Part shown: positions 15,961 through 23,351 of the stretch, one piece after another
Layout of the letters: each line of letters starts with the position of its first letter
How positions within the stretch are numbered: the stretch's first letter is position 1
Source: Spirosoma panaciterrae DSM 21099
GTDB lineage: Bacteria > Bacteroidota > Bacteroidia > Cytophagales > Spirosomataceae
NCBI RefSeq assembly: GCF_000374025.1
Contig: NZ_KB893195.1
Location: 248,001-312,000, forward strand
DNA length: 64,000 nucleotides
Direction: 5' to 3'
Notes under the pieces: model-generated
What the model was told of the DNA's origin: nothing
What the model saw: only the letters and a program-made list of their open reading frames with translations
Databases searched by the model: none
Program-made: the position numbers and the translations under genes

Positions 15961-18591
15961 CTACTCGGATCGCAACGATTTTACGGGATTCATCAACGCG
16001 GCTTTGATGGCCTGAAAACTGACGGTTAGGGTTACAATTAGAATGGCCGATGCCAGGGTTACCAGAAATATACCCCCACCAATCCCTATTCGATAGCTAT
16101 AGTCCTGTAGCCACTTCTCCATGAGATACCAGCCGATGGGGGCTCCAATGACAAATGCCATTCCGATTAACTGAATGAATTCTTTGGTAAGAAGCCCCAC
16201 GATGCTGGTTACCGTGGCTCCCAGTACTTTACGGACACCAATTTCTTTCGTACGTTGCTGAGCGGTGTAAGCCGCTAGTCCAAATAGCCCCAGGCAGGCG
16301 ATGATAATGGTTAAGCCCATAAACAGACTGATCAGTGAACCCGTCCGCTGTTCGTCGGCAAACTTCGCCTTGTACGACTCATCGGCAAAGATGTATTCGA
16401 ATGGGTAGCCCGGATTATATTTCTTGGCGAGTGTTTCAGCCATCGCCAGATTTTGGGCAGTGGTATTGGCAGGATTCAGCCGAACACTAACCCAGGAAAG
16501 CGGTAGTGAACCAGCAGGTCCATGAACAACGACGGGGTTAATCGGATCGTACGGTGAGGCAAAGATGAAATCCTTCACAATCCCAACAACATGCCAATCG
16601 TGCGAATCGAAGTGGATAGTCGTTCCGATCGGGTTTTCCAGATGCATGGTTTTTACGGCCGTTTCGTTCAGCAAAACAGCCGTTGAATCTGTTGGATAGT
16701 TCTGAACGTCGATATCCCGTCCTGCAATCAATTTGGTACCAGTGGTTTTAAGGAAATCTTTATCAGCCCCAAATCGATCAAACTCCACATCTTTGTCAGC
16801 TTTCGTACTGCCCGGCCACGAAAGCCCCCATTGTCGGGAGTTAAGATTCGTAATCGAACCGATTGATTTACCCACCGATACAGCCGCGCCAGCCTGAATC
16901 AGCTCCTGCTGAAATGAACCATAGTGATTTGCCAAATCTCCTCGCATGTAGATAAACAGGAGGTTGTTTTGGTCATAGCCATTGTCCCGACTTTGTGCGT
17001 ATTGGATTTGGTCTTTAATAACCAACGTCCCTATAATCAGCACAATAGCAAAGCTAAACTGGGCAATGACCAAGCCTTTTCGTAACGAGAAAACCGAATT
17101 TACTGAATGCCGCACACCCTTCATCACCTTGCCCGGCTGAAAATTAGCCAGAACAAAAGCCGGATAACTACCCGCCAGCAAGCCCGTAAACAGAACGAAC
17201 GCCAGAGCAGCCAGCCAGAAACCAATCGACCCCAATGCTAAAGACAGTTGCTTATCGATCAGGTCGTTGAACGTCGGAATAAACAGGACTACGATGAGCA
17301 AAGCCAGCAATCCCGCCAAAAAAGCAAGCAGTAACGATTCGCTGATAAATTGAAAAACTAATGACTGTTTCTGAGCACCTACCACTTTGCGGATGCCGAC
17401 TTCTTTAGCCCGTTTTTCGCTTCGGGCAGTCGTTAAATTAATAAAGTTGACAGCCGCAACCAGCAGAATTAAACCCGCAACAAGGCCAAATAAGCGTACA
17501 TTGACGATCTTTCCATCAACCAGTTGGCCATTCTCTTCTCTAGAATACAAATGCCATTTACTGGCTGGATGCAGGAAAATCTGTCGGTGCGATACATCAT
17601 CAATCACGCCTTTAAGCTTTTCTGCCGTAACGTGTTTGATCTTCTCATTAACGGCGATCGAATTCACTTTCTCTTTCAGCAGAACATACGTATAATTATT
17701 GTTCGAACCCCACCCATCGGAGTCCCAGCCCGGTGGCACAAAATAGGTCCAGGGAAGCAGAAAGGATAGCTTGTTAAACTGGGTATTGTCCGGCAGATCA
17801 TCCAGAACCCCCGATACAGAAAAGCTATCCTTATGGTCAATCTGAAGGGTTTTGCCAACGGCATCACTGGTTCCAAACAGCTTTTCGGCTAAGGACTTTG
17901 TGATGACGATTCCATTGGCCCCAGCGAGTACCTTTTCCCGATTACCCGAAAGGAGAGCGAAATCAAATATATTCAGAAAGGTGGGGTCGGCATAAGCACC
18001 ATCCACATTGAGCTTCCTATCGTCGGCGGTCAGCAGCAGGGTGGTGGGGCGATACCGGATAGCCTCTTCTACATCGGGGTAATTTTGTTTTAAGGTGGGG
18101 GCTAACGGCAAGGGCGTCGTTCCCCAAACGGCTGGATTCCCGCCAAACACATCCTGATTGTACACCTGAAACAGTCGATCTGTTTTGCTGTAAAAGCGAT
18201 CGAAGGTAAGCTCGCTTTGAATCCAGAGAAAAATAAGCGTAGAAGCTGCCATACCCACCGCCAGTCCGGCCATGTTGAGCGATGCATAGCCCTTTTCTCG
18301 GATCAGGTTTCGCCAGGCGATTTTCAAGTAATTCCGTAGCATAGTCGTATTTGTTGGTTTAGGGTACTCTTGGGGTTGTCGTCGAATAAATTCAGGTCGT
18401 ATATAGGCCAGCACGTCCAGCCAGTAGTGTCGTCGGGCACGAACTTCCCCCCGTTGCTGCACCCTCAGTATGTAGCGCTCATGTAAATCGCCCAGCACCT
18501 CTTCCCGCAAATGCGGAGCGCAGAACCAGGTCAGCAGCCGGTCGGCGAGGGGCGGAGGGTTGTTTGGCATAGGGTTAGGGGGTTGGGGCAT
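15961..18591 (-). CDS. FtsX-type ABC permease with prefix domain (locus 2, second paralog)
   Basis: An 876-residue orphan permease with leader MPQPPNPMPNNPP, prefix domain (LADRLLTWFCAPHLREEVLGD), then MLRNYLKIAWRNLIREKGYA and two FtsX halves (SEKRAKEVGIRKVVGAQKQ; QRTKEIGVRKVLGAT). It ends in NPVKSLRSE. The ATG at 18591 is used here; a second Met is 21 nt downstream. The prefix region is much closer in sequence to its neighbours than the periplasmic domains are. No ATPase partner is visible. Confidence 0.85.
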   Translation of the reverse strand: MPQPPNPMPNNPPPLADRLLTWFCAPHLREEVLGDLHERYILRVQQRGEVRARRHYWLDVLAYIRPEFIRRQPQEYPKPTNTTMLRNYLKIAWRNLIREKGYASLNMAGLAVGMAASTLIFLWIQSELTFDRFYSKTDRLFQVYNQDVFGGNPAVWGTTPLPLAPTLKQNYPDVEEAIRYRPTTLLLTADDRKLNVDGAYADPTFLNIFDFALLSGNREKVLAGANGIVITKSLAEKLFGTSDAVGKTLQIDHKDSFSVSGVLDDLPDNTQFNKLSFLLPWTYFVPPGWDSDGWGSNNNYTYVLLKEKVNSIAVNEKIKHVTAEKLKGVIDDVSHRQIFLHPASKWHLYSREENGQLVDGKIVNVRLFGLVAGLILLVAAVNFINLTTARSEKRAKEVGIRKVVGAQKQSLVFQFISESLLLAFLAGLLALLIVVLFIPTFNDLIDKQLSLALGSIGFWLAALAFVLFTGLLAGSYPAFVLANFQPGKVMKGVRHSVNSVFSLRKGLVIAQFSFAIVLIIGTLVIKDQIQYAQSRDNGYDQNNLLFIYMRGDLANHYGSFQQELIQAGAAVSVGKSIGSITNLNSRQWGLSWPGSTKADKDVEFDRFGADKDFLKTTGTKLIAGRDIDVQNYPTDSTAVLLNETAVKTMHLENPIGTTIHFDSHDWHVVGIVKDFIFASPYDPINPVVVHGPAGSLPLSWVSVRLNPANTTAQNLAMAETLAKKYNPGYPFEYIFADESYKAKFADEQRTGSLISLFMGLTIIIACLGLFGLAAYTAQQRTKEIGVRKVLGATVTSIVGLLTKEFIQLIGMAFVIGAPIGWYLMEKWLQDYSYRIGIGGGIFLVTLASAILIVTLTVSFQAIKAALMNPVKSLRSE

Positions 18592-18650
18592 AGGGTTAGG
18601 GGCGGGCTGTAGGTACTATTACCCTACGCCCTTCCTCCCATGCCCTATGC
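18567..18650. repeat. Intergenic inverted repeat, word family A
   Basis: The left arm (18567-18596) and right arm (18622-18650) are imperfect complements made of GCATAGGG, TTAGGG and GGGCATAGGG words. The left arm covers the start of the 876-residue permease, and the right arm ends 3 nt before the stop of the 892-residue one. This copy is more diverged than the one at 13173. Confidence 0.7.
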
Positions 18651-18653
18651 TAC

Positions 18654-21332
18654 TTATTCGGATCGTAATGATTTTATGGGGTTCACCAACGCGGCTTTGA
18701 TGCTCTGAAAACTGACCGTCAGCAAGGCAATGGTGAGAGCAAACAGACCCGAAAGGGCAAACATCCACCACTCGACCTCGATGCGATAGGCAAAATCCTG
18801 CAACCAGTGATGCATGGCATACCAGGCAATCGGTGAGGCAATCACAACCGAAATCAGCACCAGTTGGACAAAATCTTTGACCAGCAATTGCACAATACCC
18901 GGCACCGACGCCCCCATTACTTTCCGGATGCCGATTTCTTTGGTACGCTGCTCGATCACAAACGCCGACAGGGCAAACAATCCAAGACTGGCGATGATAA
19001 CAGCCAGCAGCGCAAAAGCCGAAAACAACTGCTGGGTGCGCTGCTCACTAGCGTAGAAGGTGGCGAACTGATCATCCAGAAAATGATATTCCAGTGGCCC
19101 ATTGGGGTTGAAGGATTCCCATTGCTGCTTCAGATCATCCAGAAAACCAGCCACATCCGTCGTTTTGATTTTCAGCACGATACCGCCCGCATTTCGGCCC
19201 ATCAACAGCATGAGGGGGGCCACTTTCTGCTTGACCGACACGTAGTTGAAATCTTTAACCACACCAATAACTTTAAATTCGTGATTGCCGGATCGAACGA
19301 TAGACCGACCGATCGGGTTGGTGCCTTTCCAGCCTAGCTCATGAACGGCGGATTCGTTGATGAGCACCCCCGAAATGGAATCAGTCGGAAAGTCGCGGGA
19401 GAAATTGCGGCCTTGCACCACCTGTATCCCTAACGTGCGCAGGTAATCATAATCGATGTGAAAAATATTGGTGTGAATCTCGGCTCCGTTCCCGGTTTCA
19501 TTTTTTGGATAAATCTGCGTCCCATCCATCATGATTCCTCCGGGTGTATATCTCGACAGGCTGGCTGCAACGACGTGCGCGTTCTGCGCCAGTTGCTCTT
19601 TAAAGGCGAGTTGTTTGTCGCCCAGTAAACGGGTATCGGGCAGGGCGATCACCTGATCTTTATCGTAACCCAGCTTTTTAGTCTGCATATACTGTAGCTG
19701 CTTATACACCACGATGGTGGCAATCAGCAGGATGGTCGAAATAGAAAACTGGAACACAATCAACCCACTGTGCAGGGATTTCTTCTGTGAGCTTTTCCCA
19801 AAAAACGCCCCTTTCAAGGTCCTGATGATGCTGAACGACGACAGGAAAAAAGCCGGGTAAGCCCCCGCCAACATACCCGATAAGAGGCTCACCAGAAAGA
19901 GGGTTAGAATAGCCTGGTAGTTCAGGAAAAAGGAATAGCTGATCTGTTTGTTGGCCACCTGATTGAAGTAGGGCAAGAGCAGGAATAGCAGACCGTAGGC
20001 ACAGACCATCGCCAGAAGAGTCAGCAAAACCGATTCCGTCAGAAACTGGAATACGATCTGTTTTTTTATTGACCCCATCACCTTCCGAATGCCTACTTCC
20101 CGGGATCGTTTTGCGGCCTGGGCTGTCGATAAATTGGTGAAGTTGATACAAGCCAGTAACAGAATAAACAGAGCTAAGGCCGAGAAGATATAGACGTACT
20201 TAATGTCGCCATTCGGTTCCAGTTCATACTTAGTGTTCGAGTACAAATGGATGTCGGTGAGCGGCTGCAATGAAAAACGAAATGTTTCGACCGACTTCTG
20301 GGCTTCGGCCAGACTAACCCCCATATCGCGCTGCACTTCCGGCACCACATACTTTGCCACCAGTTGCGGAAATTTCGCTTCCAGTTTTTTCGGATCGGCT
20401 TTGTCGGCTAATTCCAGATAGGTATACGTACCGACGTTGCTCCAGGTCGGATGCTCTATATGATGGGTCGATAAACTTAAAAACGCATCGGTATGAAAGT
20501 GCGAATTGTCGGGTACTTTATCGATAATGCCCGTTACGGTAAACGCTGACCGTTGCGTACCCACCGCCAGCGCTTTGCCGATTGGGTCTTCATCCCCAAA
20601 ATATTTCCGGGCAAACTCCTTAGATATCACAATGCTGTTGGGTGCTATTAGTGCTGTAGCCGCATTGCCTTTGATGAAAGGAATTGAAAACAGTTGCAGG
20701 AAATTAGAATCAGCAAAAGCCAGGTGCGCTTCCTTAAACTGATTGGCTTTATACTGAATATAATCGCTGACGGGCCTAAACCGTGTCGACGCTTTCACTT
20801 CAGGAAACGTCCGTTGAATGCCCTCGCCCACCGCCACATCGACGTTCGGATAAACGGCCACATCGCCATTGCCAGCCACGGAAAGTTGAACCCGGTAGAT
20901 GTTTTTAGCCTTGGTGGGGTATTGATCGTAACTCAGTTCGTTGAATACGAACACGGCAATGAGCATAAAACTAGTCAGTCCAATGGCTAGCCCCAGCATA
21001 TTGATGGCAGTAAATGCTTTATTCAGCATCAAATTCCGCCAGGCAATTTTGACATAGTTCCGTAGCATATCAGTAATTTTTGGATTTGAATAGGGTTGAG
21101 GTTGTCGTTTAATAAATTCAGGTCGTATATAGGCTACCACATCCAGCCAGTAGCGTTGTCGGGCGCGAGCCTCCCCTACCCGCTTTGCTCGGATGGCGTA
21201 CCGTTCATGCAAATCGCCCAGTACCTCCTCCCGCAAGTGCGGAGCGCAGAACCAGGTCAGCAGCCGGTCGGCAAAGCGCGGGCCGACGGGTTGGGGTGGT
21301 GTGTTTGGCATAGAGCAAGGGGGTTGGGGCAT
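18654..21332 (-). CDS. FtsX-type ABC permease with prefix domain (locus 2, first paralog)
   Basis: An 892-residue orphan permease, first of four after padR2. The leader is MPQPPCSMPNTPPQPVGP, the prefix domain FADRLLTWFCAPHLREEVLGD, then MLRNYVKIAWRNLMLNKAFT. The two FtsX halves carry AAKRSREVGIRKVMGSIKK and QRTKEIGIRKVMGAS, and the C-terminus is NPIKSLRSE. A 67-nt gap with a family A repeat separates it from padR2, so it is likely the first structural gene of the operon. It resembles the locus 1 permease in overall plan. Substrate unknown. Confidence 0.85.
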   Translation of the reverse strand: MPQPPCSMPNTPPQPVGPRFADRLLTWFCAPHLREEVLGDLHERYAIRAKRVGEARARQRYWLDVVAYIRPEFIKRQPQPYSNPKITDMLRNYVKIAWRNLMLNKAFTAINMLGLAIGLTSFMLIAVFVFNELSYDQYPTKAKNIYRVQLSVAGNGDVAVYPNVDVAVGEGIQRTFPEVKASTRFRPVSDYIQYKANQFKEAHLAFADSNFLQLFSIPFIKGNAATALIAPNSIVISKEFARKYFGDEDPIGKALAVGTQRSAFTVTGIIDKVPDNSHFHTDAFLSLSTHHIEHPTWSNVGTYTYLELADKADPKKLEAKFPQLVAKYVVPEVQRDMGVSLAEAQKSVETFRFSLQPLTDIHLYSNTKYELEPNGDIKYVYIFSALALFILLLACINFTNLSTAQAAKRSREVGIRKVMGSIKKQIVFQFLTESVLLTLLAMVCAYGLLFLLLPYFNQVANKQISYSFFLNYQAILTLFLVSLLSGMLAGAYPAFFLSSFSIIRTLKGAFFGKSSQKKSLHSGLIVFQFSISTILLIATIVVYKQLQYMQTKKLGYDKDQVIALPDTRLLGDKQLAFKEQLAQNAHVVAASLSRYTPGGIMMDGTQIYPKNETGNGAEIHTNIFHIDYDYLRTLGIQVVQGRNFSRDFPTDSISGVLINESAVHELGWKGTNPIGRSIVRSGNHEFKVIGVVKDFNYVSVKQKVAPLMLLMGRNAGGIVLKIKTTDVAGFLDDLKQQWESFNPNGPLEYHFLDDQFATFYASEQRTQQLFSAFALLAVIIASLGLFALSAFVIEQRTKEIGIRKVMGASVPGIVQLLVKDFVQLVLISVVIASPIAWYAMHHWLQDFAYRIEVEWWMFALSGLFALTIALLTVSFQSIKAALVNPIKSLRSE

Positions 21333-21391
21333 AAGGTCAAGGGCGGGTTGCGGGCACTATTATCCTATGTCCCTAACCCCATACCCCATGC
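21308..21391. repeat. Intergenic inverted repeat, word family A (diverged)
   Basis: The gap between padR2 and the first permease holds the same words as the other family A repeats: GCATAGAG, GGGGTTGGGGCATA on the left and CCTATG, CCCTAACCCCATACCCCATGC on the right, able to fold as an imperfect hairpin. The left arm again covers the start codon of the downstream permease. Confidence 0.65.
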
Positions 21392-21399
21392 TTTTTATT

Positions 21400-21735
21400 C
21401 TAACTCCATTCCAATCGAATATTTGGAATAATGCGGTCCCATAGGCGATTTCGAACCGCACGTACCTCGCTCAGCACCCGTCCGCCGAGGGCTGTAACGG
21501 TGAACAGCCGTTTACGTCGTCCCCCCCGTTCGGCGGTTGCCTCACCCAGTTCTGAACGTAAGTAGCCTTTTTGCTCCAGCCGTTGTAGGGCCGCATGAAC
21601 GGCACCTGTACTGACCGAGTTGCCCGTTTCACGTTCAAGTTCTTCCGCAATTAGCACGGAGTAGGCTCCCGGCGACAGGGCGGCTACTGCCAGCAGCACT
21701 ACCTCTTCGAACTCGCCTAAATCACTTCGTCGCAT
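21400..21735 (-). CDS. PadR-family transcriptional regulator (locus 2)
   Basis: A 111-residue winged-helix protein closely similar to the regulator at 1835 (shared LGEFEE, VLL, IAEEL, RLEQKGYLRSELG and GGRRKRLF). The recognition helix is GAVHAALQRLEQKG, the wing GGRRKRLFTVT. It heads the minus-strand run of four permease genes and probably controls them and itself. A TGG-N8-TTG box lies 53 nt upstream and a tandem dyad lies beyond that. Confidence 0.88.
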   Translation of the reverse strand: MRRSDLGEFEEVVLLAVAALSPGAYSVLIAEELERETGNSVSTGAVHAALQRLEQKGYLRSELGEATAERGGRRKRLFTVTALGGRVLSEVRAVRNRLWDRIIPNIRLEWS

Positions 21736-21787
21736 ATCGTAATGGTTAATCTCCCGACAGAGTCCTATTTCATCTATTTCTGTATGT

Positions 21788-21801
21788 CAAATGCTGGACC
21801 A
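21788..21801 (-). promoter_or_regulatory. Sigma-54-like promoter box upstream of padR2
   Basis: On the minus strand TGGTCCAGCATTTG has the same TGG-N8-TTG spacing and CATTTG as the box before padR1. The -12 dinucleotide is GA rather than GC. It is 53 nt from the PadR start codon and 63 bp from the nearest edge of the tandem dyad. Confidence 0.33.
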
Positions 21802-21808
21802 AATAAAA

Positions 21809-21841
21809 AAAAAGCCCTCATCTGTTCGAAATGGGCTTTTT
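21809..21841. terminator. Bidirectional terminator-like hairpin upstream of padR2
   Basis: AAAAAGCCC (21809-21817) pairs with GGGCTTTTT (21833-21841), flanked by an A tract on the left and a T run on the right. It could stop transcripts from either side and insulate the padR2 promoter from the region to its right. Confidence 0.55.
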
Positions 21842-21864
21842 ATTCGTAAACCATGAAGATTGAT

Positions 21865-21901
21865 TGTCCGTTTTTGGACAGCTATTGTACGCTTATGGAC
21901 A
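21865..21901 (+). promoter_or_regulatory. Tandem dyad element near padR2 (enhancer-like)
   Basis: TGTCC at 21865 with GGACA at 21876, then TGTAC at 21886 with GGACA at 21897: two TGTnC-N6-GGACA dyads separated by 5 bp, 21 bp between centres. The spacings are identical to those of the element at 1685-1721, and TGTACGCTT is shared. It lies on the far side of a hairpin from the PadR gene, a distance typical of an upstream activating site. Confidence 0.55.
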
Positions 21902-21948
21902 GGCTGGGGTTAAAAAGCGGATTAAAATGGAATAATTTATGTTGATAC

Positions 21949-21993
21949 ATGAGTAAGAAGAAGCCTTCCAGGGCCTTTAACAAAAAAGCATAG
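21949..21993 (+). other. Very short open frame (14 codons) between regulatory elements
   Basis: ATG at 21949 opens a 14-codon frame, MSKKKPSRAFNKKA, ending in TAG inside a strong hairpin (21985-22013). It is rich in Lys/Arg. Together with the upstream AT-rich stretch and the downstream hairpin it could be a tiny transcription unit, an sRNA or a leader peptide, but a chance frame of this length is common. Confidence 0.15.
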
Positions 21994-22013
21994 CAGAACC
22001 TCTGCTATGCTTT
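21985..22013 (+). terminator. Strong 13-bp hairpin
   Basis: AAAGCATAGCAGA (21985-21997) and TCTGCTATGCTTT (22001-22013) are perfect complements around a 3-nt loop. It is terminator-like, with a short T run on the right arm. No conventional gene precedes it on the plus strand, which is why a short transcript between 21.90 and 22.01 kb is suspected. Confidence 0.6.
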
Positions 22014-22355
22014 CCAAACCAACCTAATCTGAACTACGGCGTCTCCCTTCCCATTGGGAGGGGGGTTAGCCGGTTCAAGTTCTTTCCGATCCCAATTTCT
22101 TCTTTCTGGCATCGGCGCTGTTTGTAGCGTGTATTCGTAAGGTTTTGTACAGAGTTTAGTAATAGTCAGGCAATCACTGCGCCAATATAGCTATTAATCA
22201 AATCTATACAAGAAAAATCCAATATTATTAATAATTTGATGACAATTCGTTTACATCTGGCCGCATTGCTCATTAGCCTTATTGCTAAAAACGTGCCTTA
22301 CATTTAATTATTCTTTACATTTTTATCAGAAGTATGGCATCAAACAAAGTCGTTC
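22014..22355. other. Intergenic region before the OsmC-family gene
   Basis: About 340 nt, increasingly AT-rich to the right. It holds a short GGGA/TCCC hairpin near 22055 and no convincing gene on either strand. It presumably carries upstream control sequences of the OsmC-family gene. Confidence 0.4.
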
Positions 22356-22363
22356 TAATTTTG
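22356..22363 (+). promoter_or_regulatory. Bacteroidota-type -7 box for the OsmC-family gene
   Basis: TAATTTTG matches the TAnnTTTG -7 consensus exactly. It is embedded in CGTTCTAATTTTGT, nearly the same as CGTTCTAATATTGT upstream of araB. No clean -33 TTTG is seen. It lies 68 nt before the OsmC-family start codon. Confidence 0.5.
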
Positions 22364-22431
22364 TCTTACTGAAAGGCCGCTCAAACAACGGCTCAATACG
22401 TGTTTTATTAACCACTTAACATCAAGTCAGT

Positions 22432-22854
22432 ATGCCCATTAAACGGAATGCTTCTGCACACTGGGAAGGCTCAGGCAAAGAAGGCAAAGGCACGGTATCA
22501 ACCGCCAGCACTGTACTCAACCAAACTCAATATTCATTCAACACGCGCTTTGCCGATGGTGTAGGTACAAATCCTGAAGAATTGGTGGCCGCTGCTCACG
22601 CAAGCTGCTTCTCCATGAAGTTAGCCTTTAATCTTCAGGAAGCCGGCTTCACGGCCGATTCCATTGATACCCAATGCACCATAACGCTTGATCCGGCAGT
22701 TGGCGGTATCACCGAATCCCACCTGGTTGTAAAAGCCAGTGTGCCCGGCATCGACAGTGAGAAGTTTCAGGCGGCTATTGACGATGCCGAGAAGAATTGC
22801 CCGATTTCTAAACTATTCAATACCAAAATTACGGTTGATGCATCATTGGCCTAA
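22432..22854 (+). CDS. OsmC-family peroxiredoxin
   Basis: A 140-residue cytoplasmic protein matching the OsmC subfamily, which reduces organic hydroperoxides. The peroxidatic Cys59 lies in AAHASCFSMKLAF and the resolving Cys123 in EKNCPISKLF; both are in the canonical context. PEELVAAAHASC is the family signature. It is monocistronic: its own -7 box lies upstream and a strong terminator starts 29 nt after the stop codon. It is likely induced by stress, but no specific operator is seen. Confidence 0.93.
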   Translation: MPIKRNASAHWEGSGKEGKGTVSTASTVLNQTQYSFNTRFADGVGTNPEELVAAAHASCFSMKLAFNLQEAGFTADSIDTQCTITLDPAVGGITESHLVVKASVPGIDSEKFQAAIDDAEKNCPISKLFNTKITVDASLA

Positions 22855-22882
22855 GTTCGTCGCCAATCATCCGTGTATTCTT

Positions 22883-22915
22883 AACTTCCCGAAAGCTTTG
22901 ATCTTTCGGGAAGTT
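22883..22915 (+). terminator. Rho-independent terminator of the OsmC-family gene
   Basis: AACTTCCCGAAAG (22883-22895) pairs perfectly with CTTTCGGGAAGTT (22903-22915) over a 7-nt loop, followed shortly by a T run. This is the cleanest classical terminator of the window. Confidence 0.85.
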
Positions 22916-23351
22916 CCGTTTTTAATCAGGCTGAAATTTCCGCTTTTTTGCTGTTAACGCACTTTGACCATGCCCACAGGATACTTACTCCCCGGCGCAA
23001 AACCTGGCTTCCGGCGGTTCATCTACTCTTTTTGGGGAGGTATTTTAGTTCGTGAATGCACGTGTTCTTCACCAAGTATTTCCATATTCTGGCAAAAAAT
23101 TCGTTTTGAGAACGTTCCCGGCAACGATTGTATAAAAAAAGCACTCGTATTACTTTCTCACAACCTGTTTACCTTCAATTTTAACGCTGTCTTTGGGGAA
23201 TTCAACCTAGTTTTCATACCGACAACATTTTTAGCGATCCATCCTGAGGCCAGGTAAAAAGACAATTTCCTACCATCTCCGTCGACACGCGCGTATCAAC
23301 CCGTAGCTCACGCACGTTATTCAACCTATATGGCCCAACGTTCATCAAATC
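22916..23351. other. Long leader region of the pectate lyase gene
   Basis: About 435 nt. A 97-codon plus-strand frame here has no recognisable domain and unusual composition, so it is not called. The useful content is a LacI-type operator-like sequence near 23109. Confidence 0.4.
23109..23135 (+). promoter_or_regulatory. LacI-type operator-like site upstream of the pectate lyase gene
   Basis: AGAACGTTCCCGGCAACGAT is an imperfect dyad (AACGTT / AACGaT around CCCGGC) typical of LacI-family operators. It is followed by TTGTATAAAA. The right part, CGATTGTATAAAA, matches CGATTGCATAAAA in the upstream region of the LacI gene at 62.7 kb with one difference. This suggests, but does not show, control of the pectate lyase by that or a similar repressor. 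Confidence 0.4.

Noticed and set aside
2165..21332. Permeases as MacB/LolCE transporters with a paired ATPase
   Set aside because: No Walker A/B-containing gene lies anywhere near the five permease genes.
22062..22085. tRNA T-arm-like GGTTCAAG sequence
   Set aside because: Flanking bases do not pair as a T-stem and no acceptor or anticodon arm is found.
22964..23257. 97-codon plus-strand open frame before the pectate lyase gene
   Set aside because: No domain, odd composition, overlaps the operator-like region; treated as leader sequence.
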